From assembly GCA_023417655.1 (NCBI GenBank), contig JAEZFD010000023.1, forward strand, positions 31,702 through 95,701: a DNA stretch of 64,000 bases. Direction: 5' to 3'. The DNA comes from Planctomycetota bacterium (lineage in GTDB: Bacteria > Planctomycetota > Planctomycetia > Planctomycetales > Planctomycetaceae). Below are positions 33,475-42,597 of the stretch, piece after piece (position 1 is the stretch's first letter; every line of letters begins with the position of its first letter). The notes under the pieces were generated by a model, which saw nothing but the letters and a program-made list of their open reading frames with translations, was not told where the DNA came from and did not search any database. The position numbers were made by a program, and so were the translations under genes.

Positions 33475-34862
33475 TCGTGACCCTCCTCATGCTGTGCTTG
33501 GTGATGTGCCAGTTCACGCATTTCGAAGATCGCGATCATTGGCAGGACACGGAGGAAGATGAACAGCAGTGTGCAGAACAGCCCCATCGTTCCGATGTAC
33601 ATGCTCCAGTCCCAGAAGGTCGGATAGTACATGCCCCATGAGCCGGGGATGTAATCCGCATGGAGACTGGTAATCACGATCACGAACCGCTCAAGCCACA
33701 TTCCGATGTTGATGACGATCGAAATGAAGAACAGCATATAGACATTGCGTCGGACCCAGGGGATCCACAGCAGCTGCGGGATTGCAATGTTACAGAGCAT
33801 CAGTGACCAGTATGACCACCAATATGGTCCAAACATACGGTTCAGCAGCATGAAGACTTCGGCTGGGTGATCGCTATACCAGGCGGCAAAGTGTTCCAGC
33901 ACATACCCGTAGGCCACAACCAGCCCAGACGCCAGCATCACCTTCGCCATGCAGTCCAAGTGCCAGTCAGTGAAGAAGTTCTTCAGGCCGTAGATCGCAC
34001 GGATCGGGATCACCAGAGTCAGCACCATGGCGAACCCGGAGAAAATCGCACCAGCCACGAAGTATGGCGGGAAGATGGTTGCGTGCCAGCCTGGCACCTG
34101 TGACACAGCGAAGTCGAAACTCACGATTGTGTGCACCGAGAGCACCAGCGGCGTCGCCAGACCGGCGAGCAGCAGGTAAATGTCCGTGTATCGCTTCCAG
34201 TGGCGTGCGGAACCGATCCATCCCAGTGACAGAACCCCATAGGATACCTGTCCAATGCGGCTCTTCGCACGATCGCGGAGGGTCGCCATGTCGGGAATCA
34301 GACCGACGTACCAGAAGGCGAGTGAAACGCTGGCGTAAGTACTGACCGCGAAGACGTCCCAGAGCAGCGGGCTGCGGAACTGCGGCCAAACGGCCATCGT
34401 GTTCGGATAAGGAAGGAGCCAGTACGCGAACCAGGGACGACCAACGTGCAACGCCGGAAAGATCCCTGCACAAGCAACCGCGAACAGCGTCATCGCTTCG
34501 GAGAAACGACTGATCGAGGTTCGCCAGGTTTGACGGAACAGCAGCAGAATTGCGGAAATCAGAGTCCCGGCGTGGCCGATCCCGATCCACCAAACGAAGT
34601 TAACAATCGCGAAACCCCAGGCCACGGGGACGTTCAGACCCCAGATCCCGGTTCCTTTCACGATCAGCCACACGATGCTGACCAGCAATACCTGCAAAAC
34701 GATGAATGCCAGCGCGAAAGCGACGACCCAACCGGGCTTCACACCCGACGTAAGGACGATTTCCGAAACCTGTTGGGTATCGGCTTCGAATTGTCCTGTC
34801 ACCGCCGGGTCTTTCGAGACCGGACGCTCAAGGACTGCAGACGAACCTTTTTCATGGGTCAT
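33471..34862 (-). CDS. actC: Alternative complex III subunit ActC (NrfD/PsrC family)
   Basis: Membrane protein of 463 residues with ten predicted helices, of the NrfD polysulfide-reductase family. Visible features are WWIGIGHAGTLISAILLLFRQTWR near the N-terminus, VHTIVSFDFAVSQVPGWHATIFPPYFVAGAI in the middle, and a C-terminal RFVIVITSLHADYIPGSWGMY segment. In ActC the first and third segments line the proposed menaquinol site. It begins at the actB stop (TAATG, 1-nt overlap) and ends overlapping actD (ATGA). Confidence 0.95.
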   Translation of the reverse strand: MTHEKGSSAVLERPVSKDPAVTGQFEADTQQVSEIVLTSGVKPGWVVAFALAFIVLQVLLVSIVWLIVKGTGIWGLNVPVAWGFAIVNFVWWIGIGHAGTLISAILLLFRQTWRTSISRFSEAMTLFAVACAGIFPALHVGRPWFAYWLLPYPNTMAVWPQFRSPLLWDVFAVSTYASVSLAFWYVGLIPDMATLRDRAKSRIGQVSYGVLSLGWIGSARHWKRYTDIYLLLAGLATPLVLSVHTIVSFDFAVSQVPGWHATIFPPYFVAGAIFSGFAMVLTLVIPIRAIYGLKNFFTDWHLDCMAKVMLASGLVVAYGYVLEHFAAWYSDHPAEVFMLLNRMFGPYWWSYWSLMLCNIAIPQLLWIPWVRRNVYMLFFISIVINIGMWLERFVIVITSLHADYIPGSWGMYYPTFWDWSMYIGTMGLFCTLLFIFLRVLPMIAIFEMRELAHHQAQHEEGHE

Positions 34863-37800
34863 TAGTGATGCCCCTCCGCTGCAGGCGCGACCAGTGCCGG
34901 ATTCGGGTTCGAAACCGAGGCCAGGTAAGTGGTCCGCGGACGGGTGTTCAAATCCGTCAACAGCCCATAATTCAATGGATGTTGCTTCATCTTGTGAACG
35001 TCACTGCTGACATCTTTGAGATTGCCGAAGGAAATCGCGTTGGCAGCACAGACCGACTGACAGGCTGTTGTGACTTCGCCATCCAGGATTTCCCGGTTTT
35101 CCATCTTGGCTCGAATACGTGCGGCACTGATGTTCTGCACACAGTACGTGCACTTTTCCATCACGCCGCGGCTCCGAACGGTGACGTTCGGATTCTGAGC
35201 CATTTGCAGCACCGGCAACTGCCAAGTCGGTTCGTTGTACGCGAGGAAGTTAAACCGGCGAACCTTATAAGGACAGTTGTTGGAGCAATAGCGTGTACCA
35301 ATACAGCGGTTGTAGGTCATCTCATTGAGACCTTCATTGCTGTGGGTCGTCGCTCCGACAGGGCAAACCGGCTCACATGGAGCGTGTTCACACTGCATAC
35401 AGGCGACTGGCTGGTGATAAGCACCATCAGGCTGGTCGGCGTCACCTGTGAAGTAGGTATCGACTCGCAACCAGTGCATTTCACGGCCGCGGCTGACCTG
35501 ATCGGCACCGACAACTGGAATATTGTTCTCGGACTGGCAGGCGATGACACAAGCGTTGCACCCGGTGCAAGCACTCATGTTGATCGTCATTCCCCACTGG
35601 TAACCGTCTTTAGGCCACTCAGGATAGAAGGTCGCTCCCGGTCCGGCTCCGAGAGGAGCGTTAGGATCCTTTTCGTGCGGCTCCTCATGAGCATGATCAT
35701 CGTGCCCGTGACTGTCGTCACCATGGTCGCCACCGTGGTGGTGGTGACCGACGTCCATGAAGGACGGCTTCTTCGGGTTCTCTTTAACTTGCGAAATCGT
35801 TCCGTGACGGACGAGATCTCGTCCGCCCATGCGGAAGTGCTCTTGAGTTGAAGCAAGAACAGTCTTCTGACCGTTCGCAGAAACCGTTGCTGTTGTGAGC
35901 CAAGGGTTCGATGGATCACGGAGTTCGTAGACATCGACGCCGACGGTCTTCTGACCTTCGACGGGACGACCGTTTCCAAGGTGGAGAATGATCGTCTTGG
36001 AAGGCACACCAGGAAGGACATAGACGGGGATCGTCACGGTGACGTCGCCGGACTTGATGTCGACCTGATCGCGGGATTTCAGGTTCAGTTCCTTGGCGGT
36101 GTTGACGCCGATCAGGGCGGCATTCCCCCAAGTGAGCTTGGTCATTGGCTGCGGAACTTCTTGCAGCCAGCCGTTGGTGGCGTAACGACCATCAAAGATG
36201 CTTGGGTCGGTTTTGAAGACGACCGTGAAATCACCGGAGTTGCTGGCCGGGCTATTGGCCCAAGTGCGAGCTGACTCCAGTGCTGAACCAGCAACCGTGA
36301 CGGACACTGGTGAGAATCCGCTTCCCTTCACGATTCCATCGTGAAGAGTTTTTTCCCAGCTCAGCGGATCGCTGCTATCGAGCTTGTCTGCCCAGTAGGA
36401 CTGAAGCAACGTGTGCCCGGTTTCGTACTTCCCTGCGACGAAGCTCAGCAACTCGTGGGCGGAGCGACCTTCATACAGCGGACGGATCAACGGTTGAATC
36501 AGGGCGATGGTGCCGTCGACACTGCGGGCATCACTCCACTCTTCGAGGTAGTGTGTCGCTGGAGTGACCCAAGTGCATGACTTGGCGGTTGAATCGTCAT
36601 TCAAGCCGTGGTAAATCGAGCAGGGAACAGTCTTCAGCTTCTCGGCCAGTTTCAGCTGACGAGGAGCGGTGAAGACAGGATCGGCTCCGAGGATGAACAG
36701 CGTGTCAACTGACTTGGCGTCAATCGCTTCGGCCAGCTGTTGAATCGTTCCCGCCTCGAGACCTTCAATCGCTCCAGCTGGGGGGACGAAGGTGACTGTC
36801 TGGCCGAGATTCCCCAGTGACTGGTTGATCAGGTGTCCGATGACCTGTGCTTCGGCAGGCAGCGTCGATCCAACGATGACGGCAGATCGTCCGGAAGCAC
36901 CTTTCAGGTCAGCAGCAAGAGCTTTCACCCATTCACGGTGATGATCGAGCACTGGGTTGGTGCGGGCATCGCCGCCAACGTCCAGCCCGAGTTCCCGTGC
37001 GACAGCGATCAGAATTCCGGTCAGGTCGGTTGGCGTGACTCGGAGCCAATGATCGGCTTTGGAGCCAGTCTGCGTCGGGCAGGATTCCGCGACGTAAAGA
37101 CGGTTCATGTTTGCCGAGCCATCTGCAGCGATGACGCGACGGGCAGCAAACTCTTTGGTATTCCGCAGGGCCGAAGGACCATCGGACAGGAAGTCGGCAT
37201 CAACGGCGAAGATGATGTCGGCGTTGGTCAGATTAAACTGAGTGACGACATTCTGACCGAAGGCGATGTTTGCAGCGGCGGTTGCGTATCCGGAATCCCA
37301 AGAGTTGTACTGATACCACTTCGCCTCGGGCAGAGCGGTCAATAAATCCTTGAGCTGCTGCTGCAACGTGGGGGAGAGAATCTCTTCGGTCAGGAACGCG
37401 AGCCCGGCACCGCGATCAGCGCGGTGGACTTCGAGGCGAGCCCCGATCTCACGCTCGAAGGCGAGCCAGTTGGAGATCTGGCCTTTTCGCGTTGGTGTCT
37501 TGGTCCGCAGGGGATCATAGAGTCCGAGGATGCTGGCGACGGCGAACGAGTCGGCGGCGCCACCACTGCTCGGGTGTTGGGGATTTCCTTCAACACGAAT
37601 CGGACGGCCATCGATTGCGACTGCGAACAGCCCAATTGCTCCACCCGGCTGCGGCATCGCCGTTGCGTAATGCTGCGGCTTACCGGGAACCATGTTCTCC
37701 GGGGTTGTTGCGTAGGGAATGATCTTTTCTTCAGGCTGCCGAATCGTACAGCCCGTCAAGCCTGCGAGAGCCAGCGAGGCTCCCATTGTCTTGAGGAATT

Positions 37801-38101
37801 CACGCCGAGATGGTTGATCGATCCACCATTCTGCACCGGGCGCGAACTCTTTCTGGGCTCGGGCCAGGAACTGGGGGTCGTTTTCGTAGTCTTCGATCGA
37901 TTGCCAGTGACGTGGAGCGCTCGTGTTCTGAACGGTTCCACCGGGCTGGTTCAGCACCGGCAAAAGTCCTCGTGGGGTTGTCACGCCGCCTCCCGTTGAT
38001 ACTCGCCCTGCGGCACTGGCTGCAGTCGAGACATGGTGCTCCGGTTGTCCGGCTGAACCGAATCCTGAGCTATTCGAGTGATGTGAATGGTCGTGAAGCA
38101 T
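34862..38101 (-). CDS. actB: Alternative complex III subunit ActB (MoCo-like plus 4Fe-4S domains, extended Tat signal)
   Basis: Protein of 1,079 residues. A 97-residue N-terminal extension precedes a twin-arginine motif (SRREFLKTMGASLALAGLTGC), the extended-Tat layout of TIGR04519 proteins. A molybdopterin-oxidoreductase-like domain follows; in characterised ACIII it binds no Mo cofactor. The C-terminal part carries four cysteine clusters for Fe-S centres: CTGCNACVIACQ, CMQCEHAPCEPVCPV, CIGTRYCSNNCPY and CTYCVQNISAAR with a later CQSVCAAN. Between the two domains lies a His/Asp-rich linker (35669-35765, about 14 His). The protein wires electrons from menaquinol to ActA. It lies 9 nt after actA and overlaps actC by 1 nt. 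Confidence 0.95.
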   Translation of the reverse strand: MLHDHSHHSNSSGFGSAGQPEHHVSTAASAAGRVSTGGGVTTPRGLLPVLNQPGGTVQNTSAPRHWQSIEDYENDPQFLARAQKEFAPGAEWWIDQPSRREFLKTMGASLALAGLTGCTIRQPEEKIIPYATTPENMVPGKPQHYATAMPQPGGAIGLFAVAIDGRPIRVEGNPQHPSSGGAADSFAVASILGLYDPLRTKTPTRKGQISNWLAFEREIGARLEVHRADRGAGLAFLTEEILSPTLQQQLKDLLTALPEAKWYQYNSWDSGYATAAANIAFGQNVVTQFNLTNADIIFAVDADFLSDGPSALRNTKEFAARRVIAADGSANMNRLYVAESCPTQTGSKADHWLRVTPTDLTGILIAVARELGLDVGGDARTNPVLDHHREWVKALAADLKGASGRSAVIVGSTLPAEAQVIGHLINQSLGNLGQTVTFVPPAGAIEGLEAGTIQQLAEAIDAKSVDTLFILGADPVFTAPRQLKLAEKLKTVPCSIYHGLNDDSTAKSCTWVTPATHYLEEWSDARSVDGTIALIQPLIRPLYEGRSAHELLSFVAGKYETGHTLLQSYWADKLDSSDPLSWEKTLHDGIVKGSGFSPVSVTVAGSALESARTWANSPASNSGDFTVVFKTDPSIFDGRYATNGWLQEVPQPMTKLTWGNAALIGVNTAKELNLKSRDQVDIKSGDVTVTIPVYVLPGVPSKTIILHLGNGRPVEGQKTVGVDVYELRDPSNPWLTTATVSANGQKTVLASTQEHFRMGGRDLVRHGTISQVKENPKKPSFMDVGHHHHGGDHGDDSHGHDDHAHEEPHEKDPNAPLGAGPGATFYPEWPKDGYQWGMTINMSACTGCNACVIACQSENNIPVVGADQVSRGREMHWLRVDTYFTGDADQPDGAYHQPVACMQCEHAPCEPVCPVGATTHSNEGLNEMTYNRCIGTRYCSNNCPYKVRRFNFLAYNEPTWQLPVLQMAQNPNVTVRSRGVMEKCTYCVQNISAARIRAKMENREILDGEVTTACQSVCAANAISFGNLKDVSSDVHKMKQHPLNYGLLTDLNTRPRTTYLASVSNPNPALVAPAAEGHH

Positions 38102-38110
38102 CGGCGTCCG

Positions 38111-38758
38111 TCAACGATGGCAAACAGAACAGTTGGTTTGACTCTGGATATGGCTGTCAGCCACCAATTGCGTACTGGAAGGAGTATTTTCGTTCGGCTT
38201 CCAGCCCATCACGAACACATCCTCAGGAGGACGTACGTTCTTTTCCGGATCGCGGTGGCATTCCATGCACCACTGCATGTGCAGTGTGTTCTGACGCCAC
38301 ATCAGCGGCATTTTGTCGACCCGACCGTGGCAGGTTTCGCATGCGATTCCCTTTGCAACGTGAATTCCGTGATGGAAGTACACATAGTCCGGGGCGTCGT
38401 GAACGCGATTCCACTGGATCGGCTCATCGGTCCTGAGGCTGGCGAGCAGTGGTTTCAACATTTCCTGATCTCGCCACAACTGCGAATGGCAGTTCATACA
38501 GACTTCCGTGGCGGGAATGCCGGCGAAGGCTTCGTTTTCCACGGAAGTGTGGCAATAGCGGCAATCAATTCCCAAGTCACCGACGTGGTGGGCATGGCTG
38601 AACGGAATCGGTTGGGGCTTTGGGACGCCCACTTCCGTCATGTACGGCGATCGCACCCACCCCCACAATCCGCCCAATACGGATGCGACAAGGAAGATTG
38701 CGCCGAAAATGCCCACACGAGCGATGACATTCATGCTCGGGTGAAAAATTTGTGGCAT
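38111..38758 (-). CDS. actA: Alternative complex III subunit ActA (pentahaem cytochrome c)
   Basis: Protein of 215 residues, first gene of the cluster. One N-terminal membrane anchor (VGIFGAIFLVASVLGGLWGW) is followed by a periplasmic domain with five CXXCH haem sites at about 66-70, 87-91, 140-144, 164-168 and 210-214 (CRYCH, CMNCH, CETCH, CMECH, CSVCH). The last sits at the very C-terminus. Five haems match the Rhodothermus and Flavobacterium ActA. It collects electrons from ActB. The promoter of the whole cluster should lie upstream of 38758, but I cannot place it with confidence. Confidence 0.95.
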   Translation of the reverse strand: MPQIFHPSMNVIARVGIFGAIFLVASVLGGLWGWVRSPYMTEVGVPKPQPIPFSHAHHVGDLGIDCRYCHTSVENEAFAGIPATEVCMNCHSQLWRDQEMLKPLLASLRTDEPIQWNRVHDAPDYVYFHHGIHVAKGIACETCHGRVDKMPLMWRQNTLHMQWCMECHRDPEKNVRPPEDVFVMGWKPNENTPSSTQLVADSHIQSQTNCSVCHR

Positions 38759-39129
38759 ACCGTCGACTTGCTGACAGGGGAAAGGAATCGGGGAGAATTC
38801 GTCGATTTCGAGACGAGAGAATACGAAATCGATCGTTCAGCGGAAGTGAGCCCGCTGAGTTTTTGAGTTCTGGGACCGGAATTGCTGAATCTGAGAACGC
38901 AAGAAAGAAGCTGCAGTCCGCGGAGTTACAGAGCGCGGACCCTAAGTTCGTGCAGTTTTTCCCTGAGTTTCGTCAGCGATCAATGCAGCGGACCAGTGGA
39001 GAGGAGAGAGAGAAGTCTCCTCAGAATTCCTGATTCCAAGATTACGGCTGTTGGCGGAGGGCCGGAGGGAGGCTTTTACGCAGGCAGTTGAGTGTAAAAT
39101 CGGCTTGATTGAGCGGCGAAGTCGGTGCT
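38759..39129. other. Intergenic spacer upstream of actA
   Basis: A 371-nt stretch without a supported gene. It must hold the actA promoter. Purine-rich tracts (GAGGAGAGAGAGAAG near 39000) are seen, but no clear hairpin or operator. Short frames here look non-coding. Confidence 0.4.
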
Positions 39130-39429
39130 TCAGCGGGCCGAATGCTGCGTGAATTGACGATTCAGGAACATCAGCGGATGGGGGACTTCGGCTTTGTTGT
39201 CATTCGAGTGGCGGACTGGTTCCGGTTCAGGAAGCAGTGTGCTATCTGGCAGGTCGCATCCTGTAATTCGGTTAACGATCACACTCATCGAAGGCGAATG
39301 TGAGATCCAGTGGTAAGTTGAGACCGCGAGACCTGCGGTGAAGAGAAGTGGAGTCAGGATTCCATCCACCATCAGCAGTGACAACTCACACAGAAGGCTG
39401 ATCAGTGTGAGACCGATGCGCACAAGCAT
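39130..39429 (-). CDS. Small membrane protein, hypothetical
   Basis: Protein of 99 residues. The N-terminal half is hydrophobic, with two short helices (IGLTLISLLCELSLLMVDGI and TPLLFTAGLAVSTYHWI). The C-terminal half is polar and proline-containing. The ATG at 39429 has GGAG 8 nt upstream, and codons use C or G at third positions like the neighbours, which favours a real gene. No family is recognised. It lies alone between the ACIII cluster and mutS. Confidence 0.5.
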   Translation of the reverse strand: MLVRIGLTLISLLCELSLLMVDGILTPLLFTAGLAVSTYHWISHSPSMSVIVNRITGCDLPDSTLLPEPEPVRHSNDNKAEVPHPLMFLNRQFTQHSAR

Positions 39430-39714
39430 GACAACGTCTCCGACTCCAGTTTCGGACTTTTCTCATCCCTGCCTGTCGAGCAGGATTACTAAAAGGAGTC
39501 CTCTCCGTGATCGAAGAATCATCAAACAAGCAGCACGTCTCCGAATTGAGCTGCTTGTCCGGTGACTGAGAACCGACCTCCGCGAAGCCCCCTGTTGAGC
39601 AGCCGAGCACAGGACTCAACTCCCATTTCCCGATCATAAAGGAGCGGAATCAGGCGGGGGGCGGCAAATTTTTGGACCGCGGCAGAATTAAAAAAACAGA
39701 AAGATCCCCATTGA

Positions 39715-39749
39715 GATTCGAACGGACTCCGTTCTGAATCGAACCGTTC
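39715..39749. promoter_or_regulatory. Cluster of GAAC/GTTC inverted repeats
   Basis: GAACGGA-C-TCCGTTC (39720-39734) is a perfect 7-bp palindrome. It is embedded in an imperfect longer one, GATTC...GAATC (39715-39740), and is followed at once by GAACCGTTC (39741-39749). It lies in the 437-nt gap between mutS (ending at 39867) and the small membrane protein gene (starting at 39429). It may be an operator or a structured 3' region of mutS mRNA. Nothing else in this gap is recognisable. Confidence 0.4.
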
Positions 39750-39866
39750 GCTTGAACGAGTACCCGTACGACATGCGATAGGAGCTGCAAAAACGCAGTT
39801 CGCGACGGGGGGAGCGATTATTTCAGAGTTGACTCGGATACGGTCAACGAATGAGGGCTGCGGCGG

Positions 39867-42533
39867 TTACTTCAGTTTTCCCTGAAGGGTCTGGAGAGCC
39901 TGCAGTGCGGCAAGCGGTGTCAATTCTTCGAGTTTCAACCCGCGAATCTCATCCAGCAACGGATGGTCTTCCGGTTCGACAAAGAGTTGGAGCTGCCGGG
40001 TGTTCTGGCGTTTTCGTGGCGGTATTTTGGTCTTTCCGCTGGCGTCCTGGTGATCGTTCTCAAGTGTTGAGAGGATCACTCCAGCTCGTTCGATCACGGT
40101 TTTCGGAACACCGGCCAGGCGAGCAACGTGGATTCCATAGCTGCGATCTGCAGCACCGGGGATGATCTTGTGCAGGAAGACGACGTCTCCGTTCTCTTCA
40201 TGAACGGCCACGTTCCAGTTGCAGACGCGTGGCATCGTTTTGGGCAGTTCAGTCAGCTCGTGGTAGTGAGTGGCGAACAGGGTGCGGCAGTTCACGTGAT
40301 CGTGAAGATATTCCGTGATCGCCCAGGCGAGCGAGATTCCGTCATACGTGCTGGTTCCGCGGCCGATTTCATCAAGGATGACAAGACTTCGCGGGGACGC
40401 CCGATTGAGGATTCGTGCCGTCTCGGTCATTTCGACCATGAACGTCGACTGCCCGCGTCCCAGTTCATCACTGGCACCGACTCGGGCGAAGACGCGATCA
40501 GCGATCCCGATCTTGGCGGAAGTGGCCGGCAGGAAGGATCCCATCTGCGCCATGATGGTCAGCAGAGCGGCCTGGCGAATGTATGTGCTTTTCCCGGCCA
40601 TGTTCGGACCGGTGATCAGCGCCATCACAGGGCCAGGCCGGTCAGAACCTTCAGCCGTCACGCCAAGAAGCACGTCATTCGGGACGAACTTTCCTGTCGA
40701 CATGATCCGGTCGAGAACAGGGTGGCGTCCGTTCACGATCTGCAGAACGGGTTCGTCAACGACTTCTGGTCGGCAGTAGTTTTGTCGCAGGGCAAGAGTC
40801 GCCAATCCGCACAACACGTCAAGAATCGACAGAACCTCGGCGGTTTGCTGCAGTCGGGTGCAGGCGGTCGCGACTTGATTGCGGAGATTCTGAAAGAGCT
40901 CGATTTCCAGTGCGTGTGACTGACCTTCGGCCTTGAGAACACGATCTTCGTACTCTTTGAGTTCTGGCGTGATGAAGCGTTCCAGGTTTTTGAGCGTCTG
41001 CTTGCGAATGTATTCCGCAGGGACCTTGCTCATCTGGGCGGCGGTCACTTCGAGGTAATACCCGAAGACTTTGTTGAACCCGACCTTCATGGTCGAGATC
41101 CCGGTTCGGTCGATCTCCTTCGCCTGATACTCGGCGATCCACTTTTTGCCGCCGCTGGCCAGGTCGCGGAGTTCATCCAGTCCGGTGTGGCGACCGGCGC
41201 GGATCATGCCCCCTTCGCTCGTGAGCAGAGGGGGTTCTTCGACGAGAGTCGACTCGACTTCCGCCCGGACGTCTTCGCACAGATCGAGCCGGACTTCCAG
41301 CATCTTCAGCAGGTCAGAATTTCGGCCGGCGAGCTTCGCCTTCAGTTTTGGTAGCAGCGCGAGTGTCTTGGCCAGTGCCCCCAAATCGCGGGGGGACGCC
41401 CGATAAGTGGCGACGCGAGCGGCGAGTCGTTGAAGATCGTAGGCCTCTTCAAGTTGCTCTCGCAGATCGCGGCACAGGCGACTGTCGCGAACCAGTTCCT
41501 CGACGGCGTCGAGGCGGCGATTGATGGCGATTCGGTCAGTGAGCGGATTGGAGAGCCAGTCCATCAGCAGTCGGGCTCCCATCGGCGTGCAGGTTTCATC
41601 CAGCACGCTGACGAGAGAGCCTTCTCGCCCCGCTTCCCGTTGAGTCCGTGTCAGCTCAAGGCTGCGTCGCGTCGTTTCGTCGATGAGAAGATTTGTGCCC
41701 CGTTCATAGGGCTCCAGTAGAACGATATGGCCCAGTGAGGTCTTCTGGGTTTCCTGCACATAGTCGAGCAGGGCTCCTGCGGCGGTGATCGCAACCGAGT
41801 CGTCATCCTGCAGGTCGAAGCCTTCCAGCGTCGCGGTCTGGAAGTGCTTCAGGAGTAAGTCGCGGCAATGCGTCGCGGCGAAAGACCATGCCGGTCTCTC
41901 CGTGAGAACCGGCCCCTTCAACTCCATCAAAGAACTGAAGACCGGATGTGACTTGATCTGTTCAGGGACCAGAATTTCCGCGGGCTCGATGCGGGCCAGT
42001 TCATCAAGAAATGTCAATCGGGAGCCGAGCGTGCCTGCATCTTCTTTCTGTTCGACTTCGACGCACTGAAAGCGTCCAGTGGAGAGTTCGAGCCAGGCGA
42101 TGCCGATCCGGTTCTTCACCGGACAGACAGCAGCGAGGTAATTGCTTTCTCGGGGATCGAGCAGGGCTTCATCGGTCAGGGTTCCCGGAGTCACGATGCG
42201 GGTGACCTCGCGACGAACCATTCCTTTCGCGGTCTTAGGATCTTCCACTTGCTCACAGATCGCGGCGCGGTGACCGGCGGCGATCAGCTTGCGGAGGTAG
42301 CCTTCAAGAGCATGAAACGGGAACCCGGCCATGGGCACCGGGTTCTCGGAATTCTTGTCCCGACTGGTCAGTGTCAGTCCCAGAATCTTCGCGGCGATCT
42401 GGGCGTCTTCGTGGAACAGTTCGTAGAAGTCCCCCATGCGAAAGAGCAGGATGGTGCCGGGTGTTTCGGCTTTCACCTCCATGTACCGCTGCATCATGGG
42501 GGTGAGCTTGGCATCCTTCGCAGAAGAGGACAT
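39867..42533 (-). CDS. mutS: DNA mismatch repair ATPase MutS
   Basis: Protein of 888 residues that recognises mispairs and starts mismatch repair. The N-terminal domain has the GDFYELFHEDA motif with the mismatch-contacting Phe and Glu. Connector, core and clamp regions follow, then the ATPase with Walker A GPNMAGKSTYIRQ, a SELGRGQSTFMVEM signature, Walker B LVILDEIGRGTSTYDG and ATHYHEL. Length and order match bacterial MutS1. The ATG at 42533 gives the expected short N-terminal lead (TPMMQRYMEVKAETPG). It lies 64 nt downstream of pgi on the same strand. Confidence 0.97.
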   Translation of the reverse strand: MSSSAKDAKLTPMMQRYMEVKAETPGTILLFRMGDFYELFHEDAQIAAKILGLTLTSRDKNSENPVPMAGFPFHALEGYLRKLIAAGHRAAICEQVEDPKTAKGMVRREVTRIVTPGTLTDEALLDPRESNYLAAVCPVKNRIGIAWLELSTGRFQCVEVEQKEDAGTLGSRLTFLDELARIEPAEILVPEQIKSHPVFSSLMELKGPVLTERPAWSFAATHCRDLLLKHFQTATLEGFDLQDDDSVAITAAGALLDYVQETQKTSLGHIVLLEPYERGTNLLIDETTRRSLELTRTQREAGREGSLVSVLDETCTPMGARLLMDWLSNPLTDRIAINRRLDAVEELVRDSRLCRDLREQLEEAYDLQRLAARVATYRASPRDLGALAKTLALLPKLKAKLAGRNSDLLKMLEVRLDLCEDVRAEVESTLVEEPPLLTSEGGMIRAGRHTGLDELRDLASGGKKWIAEYQAKEIDRTGISTMKVGFNKVFGYYLEVTAAQMSKVPAEYIRKQTLKNLERFITPELKEYEDRVLKAEGQSHALEIELFQNLRNQVATACTRLQQTAEVLSILDVLCGLATLALRQNYCRPEVVDEPVLQIVNGRHPVLDRIMSTGKFVPNDVLLGVTAEGSDRPGPVMALITGPNMAGKSTYIRQAALLTIMAQMGSFLPATSAKIGIADRVFARVGASDELGRGQSTFMVEMTETARILNRASPRSLVILDEIGRGTSTYDGISLAWAITEYLHDHVNCRTLFATHYHELTELPKTMPRVCNWNVAVHEENGDVVFLHKIIPGAADRSYGIHVARLAGVPKTVIERAGVILSTLENDHQDASGKTKIPPRKRQNTRQLQLFVEPEDHPLLDEIRGLKLEELTPLAALQALQTLQGKLK

Positions 42534-42597
42534 TCAACGCAATCCACTGAATTTCACTGAGAAACGTACGGCATCCGTAAAGCAAGCTGCTTTCGGA

